Position numbers and translations under genes: made by a program. From positions 62,001 through 126,000 of the forward strand of contig JBAJFG010000364.1 of the NCBI GenBank assembly GCA_037903475.1: 64,000 bases of DNA, written 5' to 3'. The notes beneath the pieces were generated by a model. It searched no databases. It saw only the letters and a list, made by a program, of their open reading frames with translations, and had not been told where the DNA came from. Below, in pieces: positions 13,501 to 25,900 of this stretch. The first letter of the stretch is position 1, and each line of letters starts with the position of its first letter. The stretch is from Ancylostoma caninum (Eukaryota > Nematoda > Chromadorea > Rhabditida > Ancylostomatidae).

Positions 13501-14686
13501 TTTCCATGAGGTTCGTGCGGCCCAATGAAGTTTTCTGAATTTGAGCTTCAGCTTTCAGAAGAAGAAAAACTTTCTTGGGCACTTTAGTATTGGCATAACT
13601 AGATTCATGTTTCAAGATTCCAAGTTCTTTGATCGGCTCAAGTGCCAGCAGCTGGCCTAGTATCCCCAGTTGGATTTATAGGAAACTCTAAACGTGCGGA
13701 GACAAGAGTCGAGATCGCAGCGCGGCTCTCATGGACCGAAACGCGGGCGGACACTATGCTGTCCAAGAGAGCCGCGCCGCGGTTCTGACTCTTGACTGCG
13801 TCCGATTGGAGCTATCTGTACATTGCCATGAAAAGCATACAATCAAGGGAGCTTGTTTGTGTTAAAAGTCCCTACTATACACTAAGATTTGAAAAAAATA
13901 CAGAATTATCATCTACACCTTTATTGGGATGTACGATTTCCGGAGCTACTGTAACCTTAGCATAATTAACGCGCCGTACATTGTTGGATAATGAGCAAAA
14001 CGCAGTTCAATTAGCATTGGTATTGCCTACACAAATCGCTATTATGTAGATCATTTTCTAAACGGTTCTAAATTTGTTGAGTTGAAGTAACTTAAAAAAT
14101 TAACCAAGATTTCCACGCTTCTTTATTCTAAATCTACTCGTTTACTCACTCTGAACAGCGCAAAGATTAAGTAGCAGGAGCGCAGCACAAGGTGGTAATC
14201 TGAAACTGACAGGTGCTATGTGTTAGCAGAATCCGGGATAAGAACCTGCAATCTCCTTTACTTGCTAGAATTTCTTATGTTCCTAGTTTGAAATGATAAT
14301 TATTGAGAGGGTGTTTAGCGGCGTAATGATCGTACTTTGGAGATAAGACAAAGTGGGAAGGGCCAGTAGTACAGAAAACACGTTTCTTGCAATGTTTTGA
14401 AAGAATTCTGAAGGGTATCTTTTAACGTCAAAATTAATTTATGCGTAAAAGCTAACCAAACAAATCTATTTTTTACTCTTTCCAAGATGGCATCAGGCCA
14501 AATCTAATGAGATCTATTTATACCCTTTCCAGAGTGACGTCAGGCCACTATACGACCTATGGTCAGAGGGACGGCCATTGGTATCATTTCAACGACGCTT
14601 CGGTGAAAGCATGTTCCGAACAGACGGTTCTGAAGCAGAAGGCATATCTGTTGTTCTATACACGGTCTACACGACGTCGATCATGA
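4506..14686 (+). CDS. usp-3: Ubiquitin-specific protease, USP3 type (5' end not in view)
   Basis: A cysteine protease that removes ubiquitin from substrates; USP3 family members act in the nucleus on histones H2A/H2B. Eight exons join in frame: 4506-4657, 4718-4882, 5105-5221, 5279-5514, 7816-7997, 8054-8167, 8277-8356 and 14533-14686 (TGA), giving 399 visible residues. The Cys box is [18 protein letters not shown] in exon 1. The QQDAHEF motif is in exon 4. Two CxxC pairs (CLTC, CSNC) form the zinc ribbon. VLCLHLKRF follows in exon 6. The His box SGHYT and the [11 protein letters not shown] motif with the third catalytic residue are in exon 8. All catalytic residues are present, so the enzyme should be active. 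The order and spacing match human USP3 best (my recall of the family; no search run). The N-terminal ZnF-UBP domain is not visible, so the start lies upstream or was missed. The last intron is 6.2 kb and carries transposon remnants. Confidence 0.92.
5515..7815 (+). other. USP3 intron 4 (2.3 kb)
   Basis: Contains no coding exon: the protein reads directly from PFL at 5514 into DLSLDIF at 7816 through a split codon. It holds small hairpins built on the motif ACATCTGCCACA (5648-5690 and 6639-6725; the motif also occurs near 37720) and a long T-then-G run near 6807-6831. Confidence 0.75.
10686..11556. mobile_element. TA-flanked non-autonomous DNA transposon, copy 1 (871 bp)
   Basis: The left end TTAGGTTATTACATAAGT and the inverted right end form terminal repeats of about 30 bp, with TA directly outside both (10684-10685 and 11557-11558). 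This is the Tc1/mariner style of insertion. No transposase frame is visible. A diverged copy with the same ends and a similar interior lies at 41841-42705. It sits in USP3 intron 7. Confidence 0.75.
13307..13482. repeat. Fold-back element, TACTCCAC family
   Basis: The arms GTACTCCACATGAAGTACAGC (left, from 13307) and its imperfect complement ending at about 13480 enclose a second inverted motif around GATAGGTATCGA. Related sequence occurs at 43440-43585, 53430-53520 and 53967-54071, so this is a dispersed palindromic family. Confidence 0.6.
13703..13794. repeat. Short GC-rich fold-back
   Basis: The left arm begins CAAGAGTCGAGATCGC and the right arm ends GGTTCTGACTCTTG. They pair over about 28 nt with a few mismatches around a loop of about 36 nt. 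Parts of the arms resemble the palindrome of the 551-3059 array, but the similarity is too weak to claim common origin. Confidence 0.5.
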
Positions 14687-17600
14687 CAGGACGCAGCTGT
14701 GTGAAAGTCTTTATTTTTCTCCTAAACCGGTCCAGTAATAAGTAGTGGCAGTACCAGCTTGCGGGTGTAGCTGAAGTGTGCAACATTCTAGGCGGTGGCT
14801 GGTTTTCCTTCGTTTCTTTCATAATTTTTTCCTTCTTCGCTGCATCTATGCTCTTCATATTTATCGTCACACGGTATTGTTTTGTTAAGTTTTAAGCTGA
14901 TTTATTGTGATATCATGTCTTCTTAGTTACTTTACACTGATGCTCTTCGTTACGTCTTGCGTTCTTATGTATAAGCACAGGGAGTGTTTGATATTCTCTT
15001 TCGTATTACCTCGAGTTAGGTAGGTGTGGTTACCGTAGGCGGCAGTAAGTGTCTAATAGGTTAGACTAGCTTGTGCCGTGAATGTGGTGTGAACTACCTG
15101 CGTTGAGGGCATATTATAGAAGATATTCATTCAGAAAATTTTATTTCATAACATGGTTTAGATCGCATTTCAGCGCTATCTATGTGTTGTTTTATGAACA
15201 TAATCGTCTTCAGTTTTTACGGCATCTTAGTAGGACGTCATTTGCGAGAAAATGTAATTAACATGCATCCAAGTTTTGCGAATGTGTGCTGTGGGACGTG
15301 TCTGAAGATGATGCCATAAAACCTGATGCCGGATATGTTATTCATGGATAATCGGCCGAGCGGCTGTCCCCATCCATGTGCATGATGCCCAGAGCTTCGT
15401 CTGTCGTCGTTTCATTAATTATTCAGAGTCGATTCGCGCCGTTCTCTCTCCCCCTAATTTTCCCTTTCTTGTGCGGTTTATGATTACATTCTGGTGCCCA
15501 CGTTCAGCTTTCTCTCTAAGGTTCCATTTTTCTCTCCTGGAAATTTCGTCGCACTTTCATGAATATCAGTCATAATCAGGTTTGGAGATTTAGGCGACGT
15601 GTGTCTTATGCTACTTTCTTTCTAGTTTTAAATGAAAACGGCTTCTTTAGTTGTGGTCAAGTTACTTTTTTTAGTTGTAATTCTCACCCCCCGGCGAACT
15701 TGAAAGGTGGTTTTTGATGCAACTCCGGCATCACTCCGTGGCGGTTTATTCCCTCATTTCCCTATCCCTTCCGACATATTGTTGAGCCAGGTGTGTGAAT
15801 CGCTGGGATCAGTCCACTTTGACTTTATTCATCTTATTGCAAGTTTAGCTGGACGGAATCCACTACTTATCGTAGAATGTACTTTCGTTGATATCGAAGA
15901 TTATCATTGTTGCGCAGCTTCACATATTTGGCGTGGTTGCGCATCATGTGCGTTTTCAAGTCGCTATCGAAGAAGTTGAGGGCTGCTTTTTTTTCATTTT
16001 TGCAGTGAAATTGAGTATCGTTTGTAGAGGAGAAGAAAGTTTTGGCACCAGTTGATGATTTTCGAGAAATGACCGTTCGCTTCCCCGTGCAATTACTTCC
16101 GGAGTGCTGAAACAAGCAATTCTAATGTCACAAGGACTGTAGTTAGCCTCATATTCAAAAGAGATTGGGAAAATGGGCTGTACGACTGGAATGTGAGAGT
16201 GTTCTAACTAACATTGTGATTGTGGGCGTGTATTCGAACTACTGCGCTAGCAATAAAAGCACATGCATGAGGAGAGCCGTAAACTTCGCATAAGTTGGCT
16301 AAACAGAGGAATGGACGCTGTAAAATCCGTGTAGATATATTCGCCACTCAAAACTGACCCAAGCGGTTCACACAACCTGTCCACGTGAAAATATGTTACC
16401 CTATGGTACCCAATGGGTCCACGTCATTTTTTGGTTGCAGCTGTTTCGTGACAGCGTTGCCGCTGCTTCCGCGGACGTGCTCCATCATTCTGCTCATTGT
16501 GCGTGTGCGGGTGGATGGTGAGCAGATGAGGGTGAGAGCGAGGGTGTGGTGGTCTGCGTGCGTTATCGATCCGCAAAAGGCAACGCTGAAGCAGCCGGAG
16601 CAGCTCGGCGGCTTCAACTCGTCAGCTGCAGTTGTTGCCGTGACGGCAGCGCCGGCGGCGGCAGCGGCGAGTCTGACCGGGGCTCGACTCGTCGGCTCCG
16701 CAGCAGCGTGGTGTCAGCAGCGGCCGGCGACAAAGGCGGCAGCGGTTGCTCCACCCGCGCCCCCACTCTCTTTTCCCTCCTCATCGCGTTATCCCTGAGG
16801 CGACTGCCACGGTCGTTGCCGTCTTATGTTGTCTGAACCGCCTGTCTCTCTCCGTCTGTTTGTTGGTTTGTTTTCTCTGCCTGTTCTGACCCGATGTTAT
16901 GTTCAAGCTATTAGTGTTGCTCTGATGAGTGGTTCTATTTTTTGTAGTAAGTTATTGTATAGTTGTGATTCACTATTGTATATATTACGTCATAAATTTA
17001 TCCTTTGATACACTTGTGTATTTTCCTCAGATATATGCAGTGGTTTTCGTTCATCCCAGTTACTTAACTCCTGTGTCTTACGAGTCGGACTTCGACTATG
17101 TCGAATTTTGAATGAATCAAAATGTCTACTACTCGAAAAAGGTTTGTGCACCCTGTGAATCTCAACAAGCTTGCGTATTGGACGTGTTCCAAATCTCAAG
17201 CTGCATGGGGTAGGTACCGCTACCTTGGCTCACATCCAATAGAGAATAAGATTATGCGTCGATTTTCTGATTGATTTTGCACCTATGTATAGCGGAGTCG
17301 TTTTGACAGTGCCTTTTCCGCGTCAGCGGCTCCCTGGCATTGGAGCACGCAGCGCGGTCGATCAAAAAGTTGACCTGTGATTGATTTGGTATCTTTGAAC
17401 AGTTTTATCGCTTGTTTCCTCTTATATTGTTCTTTCTCAGCTCTAAGGACAACTGAAGAAGGGAACAGACGATAAAACTCGCCAAAGAATCCGGATCCAT
17501 CGTGGGTCACATGTTTGACCGACCGCACTGCGTGCTGCAATGCCAGCAGGGCCGCGGACAATGCACTGTCGAAACGACTCCACTGTACATTTCAAAAATC

Positions 17601-20600
17601 ATTCATCCTCAGTGGTGGGTGTAGCTGTAGAACTGGTTCACTACTCAGCGCGCAGTCGTGAGTTCTGGGCCATTCGTTTGGGATGCCCGCGAAACGTATA
17701 GCAGAACGGCCATGGTTATCCCTTCGACCTTTAAAGTTGGACCACTTTAGATATGTAAAACGTTTAAAGTTAGCAGTAGATTGAACACCCCGAATTTTCG
17801 AAGTTCGATGTCTCGGAAGTCTGGAAGTTTGAATTACTTTTGTCTCCATTGTTTTAATTGACTTTAAATCCGATTCAAATGAGCAGTGACTATTCGAGAT
17901 TCGATTTCAATCGACTTAGTCACTCCTGTAGTGCGCTGTTATTAGATTCGTTGCCTAACATTCCGACAACAAAGTCGAAATCCAAATAAAACCGTGAGAA
18001 ATCGAATGAATCTGCTGGGGCTCGCGCATGAGCCCATACATCTATCGTTTTTCCCATTTTGTGAGAATTTTGATGTGACTTGGCGTCGAAACGAACCGAA
18101 CATGATGAATTGTGCTATGCAGAAAGAGAATGTTCTTGCGCAATGTTTTTTCCACTCGTTCTATGACTTCGAGTTTTTCGGTGCTCATTACCAGTGAAGA
18201 GCTGGATCATGCTTCTTGGAGGTATCTGTTGGAAATCTCATAGGCTTACTGATTAGATCAGGATTTCATACTAGTGAGCACGCTATCCCAGTGCTAACTT
18301 GAAAAAAAAGAAGCGAAAAATGAAATTGTAGCAACGCTAGGCTAGAATTTGATTCTTCGCCTTTTTCCAAGTTAGCACTTAGATAGTTTTTTCTGAAATG
18401 CAAGCCTCAAGTGCTTTGAAGTGTTGTACTTATAACATCGCAACTAACAACAAGCGCTAGCTTGCAAGGTAATTAACTTTGTGGGTGGTTTGCAAGAGTT
18501 ATGAAAAAGTAGTGGTAGAAGTAAATCGAGTGTAATCTGATTTGAGAACTTGTACTTGATTGTATTCACAGTCGTTGGATTAAATATCCTCAAAATTTTC
18601 GTTAGAGAAGCTCATTATCTGGAAGTGACACTCAAGTAACAGCCATTCATCAACTAATTGCTAGCGATTTTCGGTAGAAACTAACTTTCCTTTAGATGTT
18701 TTTTTTTGCTACCGTTGCATAAATGCGTCTGTCAAAATTGTACAACTCTTGAATATTTGAGTCTAGATTTGCAATATTTTTACAATACGACGAAAATTTA
18801 CGCACTTCTTTGTTATCAGGAAATGGAATCATAAATCTTCTCCATTGACATTTGTCCCACATTAAAAAGTGAATTAGAAATAAATGCGAAATGTTGTGAC
18901 TAATTAACCACCCATGTGCCCATACTTGGGTAGATTTTGAGCTACGCTGTAAGATTGGGCTAAATTGCATTTAGATCGCATTTTTCAGGCTCTATTGAAA
19001 GTGCCTGGCGTAAGAAACGTCGAAACACTTACTCTAATTTGGAAAAAAAGACAGAAATTCGGATGGTTGCTCCATCCAGTGGTGAGGTCTAGTACACTTG
19101 GAAGGGTAGCCAGAGAGAAAAGCAATGCGAGAAAATGCGTAGCAGTTGGGGAGAATGGCAAGAAATACAGGAAATACCCATGGATACTCAAATATCGTCG
19201 TGTTTGGAACTCGATGTACCATCGATTTCAAAAATTGTCGTGATCGAAAGGACTACGTGTGATTGCACAGCCAACTTTTCACTCGACGCTTAATCATATT
19301 CTCTATCATGTTGGACGCGAGCCAATACATAGCAATGTGGGGGACTCTCCTCATTTTGGACCTTGCCCAGTGTGCCAAATTAACAAAAAAAGAGGGTACT
19401 TTTCATTGGGTTTAGGTTGGAGGAACTTCAAATATTCCTAGCGGGGAAACATTTTTTTAATCTTCGAGTACATTGACGCGAATGTCGCTAGTGAAGTTTT
19501 TTCATTCTGATTTTCTTTGACTCTGTTTTCTCTTCGCACTTTCCTTTTTCTTCCTCTTGTATCCATTTTCCTTCGGTGGTGAAACAGAGTGCAAAAGCGA
19601 CGTTATAAAGCTTTTCTGACGCAGTGGTGCTATTCATGTGATACTGACACTTCACTATGAAGCTTGTGCTTCCCCTCAATTTTCTTCATTTTTACCCTTG
19701 AACACATTTGGAGTATTACCACGATTCCAGCGACTTGCTCTATGTGCGCAGGCGCGTCTGTATTTCTTGCTACCTTTCTGTTACATTTACATTTTATGCA
19801 CTAAACACCAAGTGCCCATTTCCCTCCTTTACTGCTCCGCCAAGTGCTGCATGCTTTCTCGCTTCCTGTTTTTCTTCGACTTTTTTTCATTGCACTCTCG
19901 CCTCTGGTGAAACCCTCTCTGCACTTTTGTCTGGGACTCCAGCATCTGGAAGCCTCTTTGGGAACTGCACGGCCTGCATGCATCATTGGGAAGATGGGTA
20001 ATCTCGCACACATGATGTGGTTATCCATGGGCAGCAACTAGGTATGGGCAACGTTACGTACATCTTGATGGGTGCAGATAAATGGTAGATTTGTACGCGT
20101 TAAATCGTTTACCGTGGGTAATCTCAACAGTGTGTGTAGGCTCAGTTGAAAAATGTTCCTGGTTGGTTGTGCCATTCTTTTATTCCGCTTAAACGTAGTT
20201 AAATTTTGTTCATGTATTTTTTGATGTATATTTACATGAAATGTGTTGGGATTTCTTTAGAAGTATTGAAAGTGTCTCACCCCTTTTATTATGCTAGTAC
20301 TAGAAGGTTCCAAGCACCGGCACCTGGACATTACAGAACTCCCTCTATACATTCCTCCCCATGTGCAAAACCAAGAATGCTTTGTCGTTCTTTCCTATGC
20401 TACCCCTCTTTCTCTTTCTCTTTTCTCTCTCTCTCTCTCTCTCTCTCTTTTTCGAAGAGAATCTGTTAGCTTACAAATTGAGCCCTTGATGTATTGGCAG
20501 GGAACTCATTCTAACACGACTGACAGTGCAGGTGACTTCATCGTGTTAGTGACCTGAACAAACGTCATAGGTTTCTTTATGATGTTGGATCGGTTGCGAA

Positions 20601-22360
20601 ATTTCTCTTAAGACAAAGTATCCATGGTATTTGACCGAATCTCTAGTGTTTTATATGCGTGCAAAGATAACCACAACTGGTGCAGCTCATTATCCTTATC
20701 ACTACTTATGACTGCTCATTACATGAGTGCTTTTTACAAAGTGTTTTTCTGATTGCTGGCGTCTTCTTCGTGGTATCTAATGTTGTTTTTTTTTCTGTTC
20801 ATTGTCATTTTTTTAAAAATTTCCCAGGTCAACAAGGCAGTAAATAGTGTTTTAAAGTCCCAACGTATTGGATTTTTCAAAAATGCAAAGATCGTTATTG
20901 TGAGAAACCGTTGTGAAGATTATTAAGTAATGGAATAAGGTCCTTAGAGGAACTTTATTTTCAATTTTTTAATGCTTACTTTATGTTTAAATCTCATATG
21001 TTTTTTCTAGGTATGGTTCACTTAGCTGGGTTGTATTTCAGATATGGACTGGTGAATTAGTTTCCACATCAGTTTGTAGTCTGGCTTACAAACGACGATA
21101 GTTGAGTGTTGTTGTGTGAATTTGTAATCTGTGCTTTAAATGGCAAGCAATCAAAATGCGCCTGGTTATATCGATGTTCAACCTGTCATTTTTTACTCTA
21201 ATTCCTCCTTGACTAACCTACAAGGTGAAATTATAATTCAATTTAGGCTTTATCGAACTTGTGGCTCATGTTACATAGTGTTTCACTGTGGAACATAGTT
21301 GTGAAGATATTAGAGAAAGAGAGAACGCGAGAAATAGTGCCGTTTTCAGAGAGACAGACGAGAAATGCAGATCATAGGCAAGAATACTCAGCTATCGTCG
21401 TTTTTGAAACGAATTCATCAGTAGTACTTGGACCGTCCCTTGCAGTGAGAGGAAATGTCATTTTGTTTGTACGCTATGGAATTTGAAGGATTTTATATGT
21501 TTTTGTTTCCTGGTTCTCTGTACCAATCTGTAACAATTAGCGTTGCCCTTTGAGTGGTTGCGCTTAGTCATCCAGCGAATTGCCGGCGGCTTCAGTTTCT
21601 TTGATCACCGAGGGGGCTTCCAGCCGGAATCGATTTCCCGAGGCTGCTGCTGTCGCATTTTTCTAGCATTTCCTTTATGTTATCAAGCTGTGTGTAATGG
21701 ACGGTGAACTTTTCGTTTCTTCTCCTGTTATTGTGGATTATTTGTGCAGATAATCGAATCTTTTTGCCATTATTACTGCTGCTACATAGAGGGAAGGCGT
21801 AAAATATAGGGAAAAACCTTGAATTCAAATTTTCTTTGTGCCTTCGCTCACATTATGTTGATTGATCGTTTTTCTGTTAGTTTTGCGTACAAAGATTAGA
21901 TGCATAAGAGATCCTTGAACTTTATTTTTTCTTTCCTTCTTATTCCACCTTTTTTTCCATGTTTCATCCATGATTAGGAGCTTAAGCGAACAGAATAGAA
22001 GGGCCATTTTGACGGTGGGTGTCCTGATAACGGTGTCTTCGCAGTTTCGTGATACGAGTGATAGAGTGAGCAAAAGTTCAAAAATTAGGCTCTAAACACT
22101 GACAGCTCTAACCATTACTCAGCACTCTTCAATCTGTTTAGCTGTTTTGACGCTTGACATAAACCTGATGTGTTGTAAATACGGAATTGTACGACCAGAG
22201 ATGTCTGTGTTATAGTTTCCGATGCGTTAATTATTCTTGACGAGATGACTTCTGCACAACCGACAAGGCTGTGTTACCGTAGTTGAGGCGTGGAATAGAA
22301 TGTATGAATAGAAGCATTTACACGCTAAAAAGTTATTCACGATATGAATATATGATATGA
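14687..22360. other. Intergenic region between USP3 and VPS25
   Basis: No coding exon is supported over 7.7 kb. It includes the USP3 3' UTR; a possible AATAAA lies only at about 16251, so the polyadenylation site is unclear. Other visible structure: a GC-rich island at 16440-16830 (listed separately), a fold-back near 18290-18382 (arms GTGCTAACTTG / CAAGTTAGCAC) and a CT microsatellite at about 20405-20450. Confidence 0.6.
16440..16830. other. Isolated GC-rich island, function unknown
   Basis: A sharply GC-rich patch in AT-rich surroundings, dense in GCAGCAGC/CGGCGG-type triplets. Two overlapping frames stay open through it (Ala-rich in one, Gly/Ser-rich in the other), as expected for low-complexity GC-rich DNA, so neither is good evidence of a protein. 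It may be a promoter or untranslated first exon of a gene not recognised here, or an exon coding a low-complexity segment. The strand cannot be decided. Confidence 0.35.
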
Positions 22361-22719
22361 TATGAATATCCCATCATTAATCATCCAAGAATCCTTTCAA
22401 AGCATTCTTCCGTCTAGTTAGGTGCTTAAAAGTTATTCATGCTTGTGGCGCGTCAAAGTTTACGCGTCTCTCCAAAACTTCACAAAGTTTTCGCGCCAAC
22501 CCAAAGCGGCGAAATTGGAAACGCAGTTTGTTTGCATTCGCAACGGCAAAACTCGGAACATTGCTGACCTGCCAGGATTTCTCTTCTATCTCCCTCCTTT
22601 GCACTGTGTATCGGCGCGTAAACTTTAACGCGCCGCAAGCATGAATAACTTTTAAGCAATTAACTAGATGGAAGAATGCTTTGAAAGGATTCTTGGATGA
22701 TTAAGGATGGGATATTCAT
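22361..22719. mobile_element. Fold-back MITE with arms over 100 bp, next to VPS25
   Basis: The left arm (about 22361-22467) and right arm (about 22612-22719) are reverse complements with only a few mismatches. They start with ATGAATATCCCATC and run inward through AAAAGTTATTCATGCTTG to AAAGTTTACGCG. The central spacer is about 145 bp. No transposase is present. The right edge is 256 bp before the VPS25 ATG, so the element lies in the likely promoter of the VPS25/TRMT61A unit. Confidence 0.8.
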
Positions 22720-22940
22720 TTCCCGACAGAGTTTGCGACCATCGAAAATCCTGATGTTGTTTAATACGCTAAATAGGGCGAGGTTTAACCCACCAGCGCA
22801 TCTCGTCGTCTAAGGCGCTCATTGTGCAATTCCATTTTAACCTGCATTTTATTTCACGCCTGAATTATTGTAAGACGGCCAACGTGGGCTGCTCTTCGTT
22901 CTCTGATCGTGTTATGGTCGCACAGTGCCCTGATGTATAG

Positions 22941-22953
22941 CATATGCTTACAG
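22941..22953 (+). other. Probable trans-splice acceptor of VPS25
   Basis: CATATGCTTACAG ends at 22953, 22 nt before the VPS25 ATG. A nearer ATG at 22956 opens a tiny frame that stops at TAG just before the true start. There is no room or need for a cis-spliced 5' exon, so this is probably where a spliced leader is added (inference). Confidence 0.45.
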
Positions 22954-22975
22954 GTGATGGAAAGCACGGGATAGA

Positions 22976-25900
22976 ATGACTTTCAAATGGCCATGGCAAT
23001 ATGATTTCCCGCCTTTCTTCACGTGAGTTTGTGTGTGGGAGTGCTGTCATGTCGTGACATGTGTATATAGCTGTGTACTAGACATCTGTCATATGCATAA
23101 TACCGATGACGATTGATGAATGTTAATGGAAATTTGGAAGTGTGTAGCAGCCGTTCCGCGTACATTATCGGTGGAAATTTCGCTGCGGAGAATACTACCT
23201 TTCTTCATCTATTAGCTGGCAATTAAATTTGTACGGATCTGAAGCATATTTTGCTTCCGACGATTTGGATATGTTCAGAATTTTTTTCCTTTTTTTAAAT
23301 TTTTTTAAAAGCAAACCTTTTTCGAACCTTTCTATTTTTGCGATATTTTTGTGAGATTTGGTATTCTAGGCAATTCGAATCGACTTTATTGTATTTATAG
23401 CACAGTTTGAAAGAGCTTCATACTTGTTCATCATAAATGTTATTTTTTTAAAAAAATTTTTACGACTTCACCACCCAGAATTTTTATACCTCATTTTCCG
23501 AACATCATACAGCATCTCGCAATAATTCCTCAGGAGTGGTTTTCCAAGTTGACTGGTTGGTCACTATGAGATGACTTGGAGTGTGAGTCATTGTTGGAGC
23601 TTGTTTAAGGATGCGTAGTTTTTCTGCTCATAGGCAGCCCCCGCACTCATCTTGGTATTCGATCTTACTGGGCTGGGATTAAGAAACAATAACCAAGCAA
23701 ACCAAGAATGGCTAGCATGATTGGTTATCATATTGACTGCATGGTGCTAAGACTCAGACGGAAAAGTTGGTTTTCTAACCTGGGTTTGCTTTGTTATCGT
23801 TTCATGAATCCCGCCCTGAATTTCGGGATTTTGAGTGATGTAGGACTGATATCCAGTGGTGAAATGACGTGAAGCGCCCGATGTTGTGCATTTTTCGAGA
23901 ATTTCTCGCTATTCCACTGCACCATACCGCTCAGAATCCCGCAATCCAGCAGAATCTCGCATGAGAAGATTTACAGGTGCTGCATCTAAGAGCTCAGACA
24001 ACGTCTTCTTTGCTTTGAATATCCGTGCATATATTGGATTTTTTCTGATAGGCATCAAATGGTTGCCCATAATCTTGCAGCATTGTGCAAACATTGACAT
24101 TTGCAAGATCTGCAGCACTTAGAAAGAATTAGTAAAGGAGTAGATACTATCATGATTATATTAAAGGTTCACTTTTAGACTTCAACAAACGCTAGTTACA
24201 AGAGAGAAGCAATTAGAGACGTGGGCTAGTTTGGTAATTGACTACGCACAACACAACAAAATCTACACGCTCGACGTTGCCGAAATAGCAAACAGCGAGC
24301 TCTTCCACAATCAAAAACTAAATAGTAAGTCTTGCATGTTTTTATCGTTGTTTACCCAGATTCTGCTGTTATTTGATCCTCACTGGTAATATGGGCCGTT
24401 GCATTAGGTCAAATGTACTTGATGTCATTGTAAATTAGTTGCTTATACAAGCTAATGAAGAGGAGAGTGAGGGAAAATTGCGGAGGGTGCATGACGATTT
24501 GCTCGTTCTCTCCAGTAGTTTATATATTTGAGAGCGCTTTCTTATAACGCTTTCTTGGTTTTTTAGATCTAGGGCAGAGTTCACTATGACATCATTATTT
24601 TGTTTGTTTTTCATATGTGTTTGTTCAGGGCGACTTTCTCCCGAGGGGATTCGTGCCGTGTTCGACTATCTCGAGCAAAAAAGTGCGTATAGCATGTCAA
24701 TGGCTCGTTTCGTAGAAATCTATTATTCGCATTAGTATGTACGTCATTTTTAGAGCACGTTGAGTGGCTAGATATCGCCAAAACTCGGTGTCATATATAT
24801 TGGCGACGACCAGACGAGTGGGCTGCGCTAATTTACGCGTGGGCGGTGTCGAACGGCTTGCTGAACACGCCTTGCACACTGTACGAGATTGCACACGGTG
24901 ACGATACCGTACAAGAATGTTAGTTAATTTTAGTTGTTTTTGATGAAATCTTTGCTATTAGTTGGGATGAACGCGTACTGGTGTACGGGGATTGCTGAAT
25001 TTGGCACTTATTAGCCACTGTCAGTAACTTCATATCAAGTTGCTAAAATCTGTTGATTTCCCGTTTCTGGGTGCCACCAGTGAGGAAGCCATGTTCTCAA
25101 TGGTTTCGCTTGCAAAAGAGATTGAAACATGTGCGGATGACGAGAAGTCGACCTTCATATGACGCCACTCTCCTTATGAATCCTTTCCCTACACGACTAC
25201 CCTCCTCCCTCTCACCATCAGCCAGCAAAAATGTGACCCCGTTGTTGATTATCTGTCTTCACATGATCATCCTTGTCCATAGATGCTAGTTGGACCACAG
25301 TTTCCTCCACTTAGCTTCGAAAATGTTCACGAAACTTTTCGTAGAACTGAGTCTTTTATCACCCCTTGCATGGACAAAGGGGGTAGGGTGGAAATGCTAG
25401 CAGTACCACTGAAAGCGGGTGCCCCTTGACAATGTGTATGATGAATTCTTTATCGAACATCGTAACGAAAATTACTATAAGTTGAAAAATGGTTACTCAG
25501 GTGGTTACTTCATGAATATTTCAAATGACTACACTCGTGGCATCATTTAAAAATCTCAATTCAACATGGTGTGAATGAGGCACCGTAAGCCCATTTTTGT
25601 CGTGGGCGATCGTTTTAGCGTCTTTTTTGAATAGCGTGTTTTGATGCACATTAAGTCTATGAGCGTTGCGATCCAATGGCCTGTAACAACAAGGAAAAAA
25701 GAGAAGAAAATTGCTTGAAATTCTTTTCCGTTTTCGTCTGCTTGCAAACAAGGATTGATTTCATAGTGGAAACAATCCAGGAATAGACTCCATGCACGAC
25801 TGTCATTTAATCTCGGCATGTATAAATGCATGAATGAAAAAGTTTATCAATCTCGGGTATCGTTAAACAGAAGTCCAGGAATATTTCTTTTCTGGCCTTG

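Larger units (their letters stand above)
8357..14532 (+). other. USP3 intron 7 (6.2 kb), transposon-rich
   Basis: Bounded by GTATGT at 8357 and TTTCCAG at 14526-14532. The split glycine codon (GG/A) joins HHGSG to VTSGHYT. Inside are a small fold-back at about 9541-9620, a TA-flanked element at 10686-11556, fold-backs at 13307-13482 and 13703-13794, and a G-run near 13070. I found no nested gene. Confidence 0.8.

Noticed and set aside
20291..20557. Frame containing a CT microsatellite (SLSLSLF)
   Set aside because: The first 30 codons look slightly protein-like, but the frame runs into simple repeat and two frames are equally open.
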